From assembly GCA_002386465.1 (NCBI GenBank), contig DGIT01000124.1, positions 1-8,312 on the forward strand: a stretch of DNA of 8,312 nucleotides. Direction: 5' to 3'. Under the pieces are notes generated by a model. It had not been told where the DNA came from. It did no database searches and saw nothing but the letters and a program-made list of their open reading frames with translations. The DNA is from Burkholderiales bacterium UBA4615. GTDB lineage: Bacteria > Pseudomonadota > Gammaproteobacteria > Burkholderiales > Burkholderiaceae_E. The first letter of the stretch is position 1. Each line of letters begins with the position of its first letter. The translations under genes were made by a program, and so were the position numbers. Shown piece by piece: positions 6,037 through 8,312 of this stretch.

Positions 6037-7038
6037 TCAGAACCTGAACGATGCCCCAATCATCGGACCACTCAGCGTGAACCGCTTGAAGATGTCACGC
6101 GTGTCGTTCTCCATGTGCAGATGGCGATAAGCCACCACCACATTGCCCCAGTCGAAGGCATAGCTCACGCCGCCGAATGCCTGCCAGGTGAGATTGGACG
6201 TGCCGGCGCCGATGTCGAAGTAGTAAGGCACCGACCAGCGTTCAGTGATCCGATAGTGACCCTTGACGCCCACCACGGCATCGACAGGCGTCTTGGAGGC
6301 GCTCGCCGTACCGGTGCGCGCCAGAGCTGGCGTGCCGTTAGGCAGCGTGACCGCCGCATTCAGGGTCCAGTCCATCTCGGCCGATAGCCGTCCTGTGCGC
6401 ACGCCACCCAGGAGATCCAGCTCCCACTGCGGTGTGGCGATCCATTGATAGCCGCCCATGAGCGTGGCCAGCCCGGTCGTGATGCGGCTGTCAGTGCCTG
6501 CGCTGAGCGTGGCACCCAGCCCAGCGTCAGGACGGACGCCGAAGTTGGGTTTGAAGCCCGTGACCCCGCTCGCCAGACCGGAAGCACGAATACCGATGAA
6601 GTCCCCCATCACCAGCCACGGGCCACGCCGCGCTTCGGCATTGAGCATCAGCGCAAAGTTGAGTTTGGTGAGGTACTTGTTAGGGCCGATTTCGGACTCG
6701 ATCACACCGTCCAGCAAACCGCCACTGTCACCGCTGCCGCTTCCCCCGCCGCCAATGCCACCACCTCCCCCTGTGCCGCCGCCAGGCAAGCCGGAGACCG
6801 GATAGTCGATCCGCGCGTTGATGGTCGGCAGCCACACATACGGCGTCAGCCTGAAGCGCCATTCGGATGCTGATGCGGCCGTGCTGGCGGCATTGGGCTG
6901 GCCGAACGAGGTTTGCGCAGAACTGGAGATGGATTGCGCAGCCACTGATGCGGGTATTGCAAGGGCCAGTGCGGCACTGAAAGCAACGCGACCAGAGAGA
7001 CGCGATGACAGTGGGCTGAGAGAATTTTTCGATGTCAT
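6037..7038 (-). CDS. Outer-membrane beta-barrel protein with glycine-rich insert
   Basis: 333 residues. The N terminus has basic residues and a hydrophobic core (VAFSAALALAIPASVA, 18-33) with a likely signal peptidase I site near VAA-QS (about residue 34). The mature part has alternating amphipathic strands typical of an outer-membrane barrel (WRFRLTPYVWLP 60-71, LTKLNFALMLNAEA 123-136, WLVMGDFIGIRAS 141-153, WELDLLGGVRTGRLS 205-219, VSYAFDWGNVVVAYRHL 291-307) and ends in a strand with terminal Phe (MIGASFRF), the usual BAM recognition signature. Residues 84-107 are almost only Gly and Ser, encoded by repetitive CCGCC-rich DNA (about 6718-6787), and probably form a flexible loop after the first strand. 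No specific family or substrate is recognised. The start at 7038 is the only one that gives a complete signal peptide, although its ribosome binding site is weak (AGG nine bases upstream). Confidence 0.75.
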   Translation of the reverse strand: MTSKNSLSPLSSRLSGRVAFSAALALAIPASVAAQSISSSAQTSFGQPNAASTAASASEWRFRLTPYVWLPTINARIDYPVSGLPGGGTGGGGGIGGGGSGSGDSGGLLDGVIESEIGPNKYLTKLNFALMLNAEARRGPWLVMGDFIGIRASGLASGVTGFKPNFGVRPDAGLGATLSAGTDSRITTGLATLMGGYQWIATPQWELDLLGGVRTGRLSAEMDWTLNAAVTLPNGTPALARTGTASASKTPVDAVVGVKGHYRITERWSVPYYFDIGAGTSNLTWQAFGGVSYAFDWGNVVVAYRHLHMENDTRDIFKRFTLSGPMIGASFRF

Positions 7039-7390
7039 GGGAACTTGCCTGTCAATAAAGGGGTCAAGCCGGTAGATCGGGAACGATGTTTCTCTGCGAG
7101 CATGTGCGCAGCTTCAAGCCGCGTAAGCTTAAAGGAGGCAGAACACGGGCAAGCTTCCCCAAAGGGAAAAAAACCGATGCCGCACGCGCCCCAACCCTTG
7201 GTGTTCCTACTGCGGTCATTCATGCGCAACGACTCTGTCTGCGTCAACCGGGGAGGCTCGTCATCCAACTGTCGAGCCACCTCGGGTCAGTTCTAGCGTG
7301 GAGCAACCAATCGGACGAAACGCCCTTGAACCGAAGTCATCTGCCGGATGGCATCGGCGCGCATTCACGCCGCCCGGCGGCCCGCCTAGG
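7039..7390. other. About 350 bp without a recognisable gene
   Basis: The stretch lies between the outer-membrane protein start and the tRNA-Pro terminator. Open frames here are short, lack plausible starts and resemble nothing. It must carry the promoter of the leftward outer-membrane protein gene, but no convincing -35/-10 pair was found; the best candidate, TTGACG with CATGAA on the minus strand near 7220-7255, is weak. Visible details are a TTCCC-CAAA-GGGAA hairpin (7155-7168) running into seven A, and two AAGCTT sites (7125-7130 and 7151-7156). No riboswitch or known sRNA was recognised. Confidence 0.5.
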
Positions 7391-7425
7391 AAAAAGGGCT
7401 ACCGCCTTGTGAGCAGTAACCCTTT
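7391..7425 (-). terminator. Intrinsic terminator of the tRNA-Pro transcript
   Basis: Read on the minus strand, AAAGGGTTAC (7425-7416) pairs with GTAGCCCTTT (7402-7393) with one G-U pair and a 13-nt loop, and the stem is followed by a run of five T ending at 7391. It lies 20 bp beyond the CCA end of the tRNA. This is a convincing Rho-independent terminator. Confidence 0.8.
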
Positions 7426-7444
7426 GATTTTCCGTTTGCTTAAA

Positions 7445-7521
7445 TGGTCGGGACGGAGGGATTTGAACTCTCGACCCCCTGCACCCCATGCAGGTGCGCT
7501 ACCAGGCTGCGCTACGCCCCG
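7445..7521 (-). tRNA. tRNA-Pro(GGG)
   Basis: A 77-nt cloverleaf on the minus strand. The acceptor stem CGGGGCG pairs with CGTCCCG over seven positions with one G-U. The D arm is GTAGCGCAGCCTGGTAGCGC. The anticodon stem CCTGC/GCAGG encloses the loop ATGGGGT, giving anticodon GGG, which reads CCC and CCU proline codons. The T arm contains GTTCAAATC. Discriminator A and an encoded CCA follow (7447-7445). It sits downstream of the MerR-family gene, has its own promoter and ends at the hairpin terminator. All arms are intact, so it is expected to be functional. tRNA genes of this kind are common integration targets. Confidence 0.96.
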
Positions 7522-7530
7522 AAGCCTTTA

Positions 7531-7536
7531 AGTATA
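7531..7536 (-). promoter_or_regulatory. -10 box of the tRNA-Pro promoter
   Basis: TATACT on the minus strand, preceded by an extended TG, ends nine bases before the tRNA 5' end. No good -35 hexamer stands 17 bp upstream, so the TG extension probably compensates. The box sits in the loop of a 6-bp inverted repeat (AAGCCT/AGGCTT, 7522-7527 and 7539-7544). Confidence 0.6.
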
Positions 7537-7572
7537 ACAGGCTTGAATACCCTGGCGTGGCGACGCCGTGTC

Positions 7573-8034
7573 TCACTCGGTTGGCCCGGTGCCGGGTTCC
7601 AGCCACTTCAACGCGTCGAGCAGGTCCTGGCGAATGCCCGGCAAGGGATCGGTCAGATCAGGCGTGAGCAACTCCGTGGCAGAGGCCATGGAGACCGCGG
7701 CTGCATGTGGCGGGTCCGACACGTCCCGACGTCGCTGCGTGCCGGCGGCATCGCCCAGCCTGTTGCGGGCACCACTGATGGTGAAGCCTTGCTCGTAGAG
7801 CAGATCGCGAATACGACGCACCAGGAGCACCTCATGGTGCTGGTAGTAGCGCCGATTACCCCGACGCTTCATCGGGCGCAGTTGTGTGAACTCCTGCTCC
7901 CAGTAGCGCAGCACATGCGGTTTGACTCCGCACAGTTCGCTGACCTCGCCAATCGTGAAATAGCGCTTGGCCGGAATGGAGGGCAGCGCAGCCGGCAATG
8001 GCGAACGCTCAGTCTGTGTGGCAGCGGTGGCCAT
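7573..8034 (-). CDS. MerR-family transcriptional regulator downstream of ihfA
   Basis: 153 residues, a short MerR-type protein. After a flexible N-terminal tail (1-23) comes the winged helix-turn-helix: YFTIGEVSELCGVKPHVLRYWEQEF (25-49) and the wing RRGNRRYY (58-64), followed by the helical HHEVLLVRRIRDLLYEQGFTISGARNRLG (66-94). The C-terminal third is variable, with no conserved Cys pair for metal sensing and no recognisable effector domain. The gene starts five bases after the ihfA stop, without a strong ribosome binding site, so it is probably translationally coupled. The ihfA-merR-tRNA-Pro order is common in Betaproteobacteria. The regulatory target of this conserved small MerR protein is not known to me. 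Confidence 0.9.
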   Translation of the reverse strand: MATAATQTERSPLPAALPSIPAKRYFTIGEVSELCGVKPHVLRYWEQEFTQLRPMKRRGNRRYYQHHEVLLVRRIRDLLYEQGFTISGARNRLGDAAGTQRRRDVSDPPHAAAVSMASATELLTPDLTDPLPGIRQDLLDALKWLEPGTGPTE

Positions 8035-8039
8035 GCGGA

Positions 8040-8312
8040 TCAGGACTGCTGGGGCAGGCGCTCAATCAGCGCCTTGAGCTTCTGGCTGGCATGGAAGGTG
8101 ACCACCCGGCGTGCCGAGATGGGAATCGCCTCGCCGGTCTTGGGATTGCGCCCCGGGCGCTGTGGCTTGTCACGCAACTGGAAATTACCGAAACCGGAAA
8201 GCTTGACGCTGTCGCCGCGCTCCAGTGCGTCACGAATTTCCTGGAAGAAGGTCTCGACCATGTCTTTGGATTCGCGCTTGTTCAGGCCTACGCGCTCGAA
8301 GAGCATTTCGGC
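8040..8312 (-). CDS. ihfA: Integration host factor subunit alpha, N terminus cut by the window edge
   Basis: The last 90 codons are visible; about ten N-terminal residues lie beyond base 8312. The reading frame is open through GCC GAA to the edge, so the ATG at 8306 is an internal Met (AEMLFERVGLNKRE), not the start. The HU/IHF fold is clear: the helical LNKRESKDMVETFFQEIRDAL, then VKLSGFGNFQLRDK, the DNA-intercalating arm QRPGRNPKTGEAIPI with its proline, and RRVVTFHASQKLK. RPGRNPKTGE and the ARRVVTF strand point to the alpha subunit rather than HU or IHF-beta. IHF bends DNA sharply as an alpha-beta heterodimer in recombination, replication and transcription. In this clade the gene normally follows pheT, which would lie just outside the window. 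Confidence 0.94.
   Translation of the reverse strand, partial: AEMLFERVGLNKRESKDMVETFFQEIRDALERGDSVKLSGFGNFQLRDKPQRPGRNPKTGEAIPISARRVVTFHASQKLKALIERLPQQS

Noticed and set aside
7155..7173. Hairpin TTCCC-CAAA-GGGAA next to a homopolymer run as terminator
   Set aside because: On the plus strand the run is A, and on the minus strand the T run precedes the hairpin, so neither strand gives a terminator.
7445..7470. Duplicate of the tRNA-Pro 3' end as an attachment site
   Set aside because: No second copy of the T arm to CCA sequence was seen by eye elsewhere in the window.

Overview
The window looks like chromosomal DNA from a GC-rich betaproteobacterium. The best evidence is the right end, where ihfA, a small MerR-family gene and tRNA-Pro(GGG) follow one another on the minus strand. 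That order is common at the end of the pheS-pheT-ihfA locus in Betaproteobacteria. The species cannot be named from the sequence.

Left part (1-4260, all minus strand): a tight operon that reads, in transcription order, FAD-dependent oxidoreductase (4260-2944), radical SAM protein ArsS (2874-1912), metallophosphoesterase-like protein (1915-884), family 2 glycosyltransferase (866-60) and the first 22 codons of a CofC-like/DUF2064 transferase (67 to beyond base 1). The radical SAM protein and the two transferases are the set once called 'rSAM/selenodomain-associated' and now annotated as arsenosugar biosynthesis. ArsS joins the 5'-deoxyadenosyl group of SAM to methylated arsenic, and the transferases are presumed to finish the sugar. 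The oxidoreductase resembles the domain that precedes SelD in some proteins, but it is free-standing here. No arsM is in the window. Starts and stops overlap (ATGA, and an 8-nt overlap), so translation is probably coupled.

Middle (4261-7038): after a 150-bp divergent spacer comes a plus-strand P4-type integrase homologue (4411-5727). It keeps a full reading frame but contains no tyrosine at all; the nucleophile, the box II histidine and the catalytic lysine are all replaced. Convergent to it are a 46-residue lipoprotein ending in a CxxC motif and a 333-residue outer-membrane beta-barrel protein with a glycine-rich insert. The 150-bp spacer between these two holds three consecutive stem-loops.

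Right part (7039-8312): about 350 bp without a recognisable gene, then (minus strand) a tRNA-Pro terminator, tRNA-Pro(GGG) with encoded CCA and its promoter, the MerR-family gene and ihfA, which is cut by the window edge. The conserved housekeeping block therefore ends at the tRNA, and accessory genes lie beyond it. An old, eroded insertion near tRNA-Pro would explain this layout, but no attachment-site duplication was seen.

The points most worth following are the tyrosine-free recombinase homologue and the arsenosugar operon with its two less-studied members: an MPE-like protein with an altered metal site and a SelD-less oxidoreductase.
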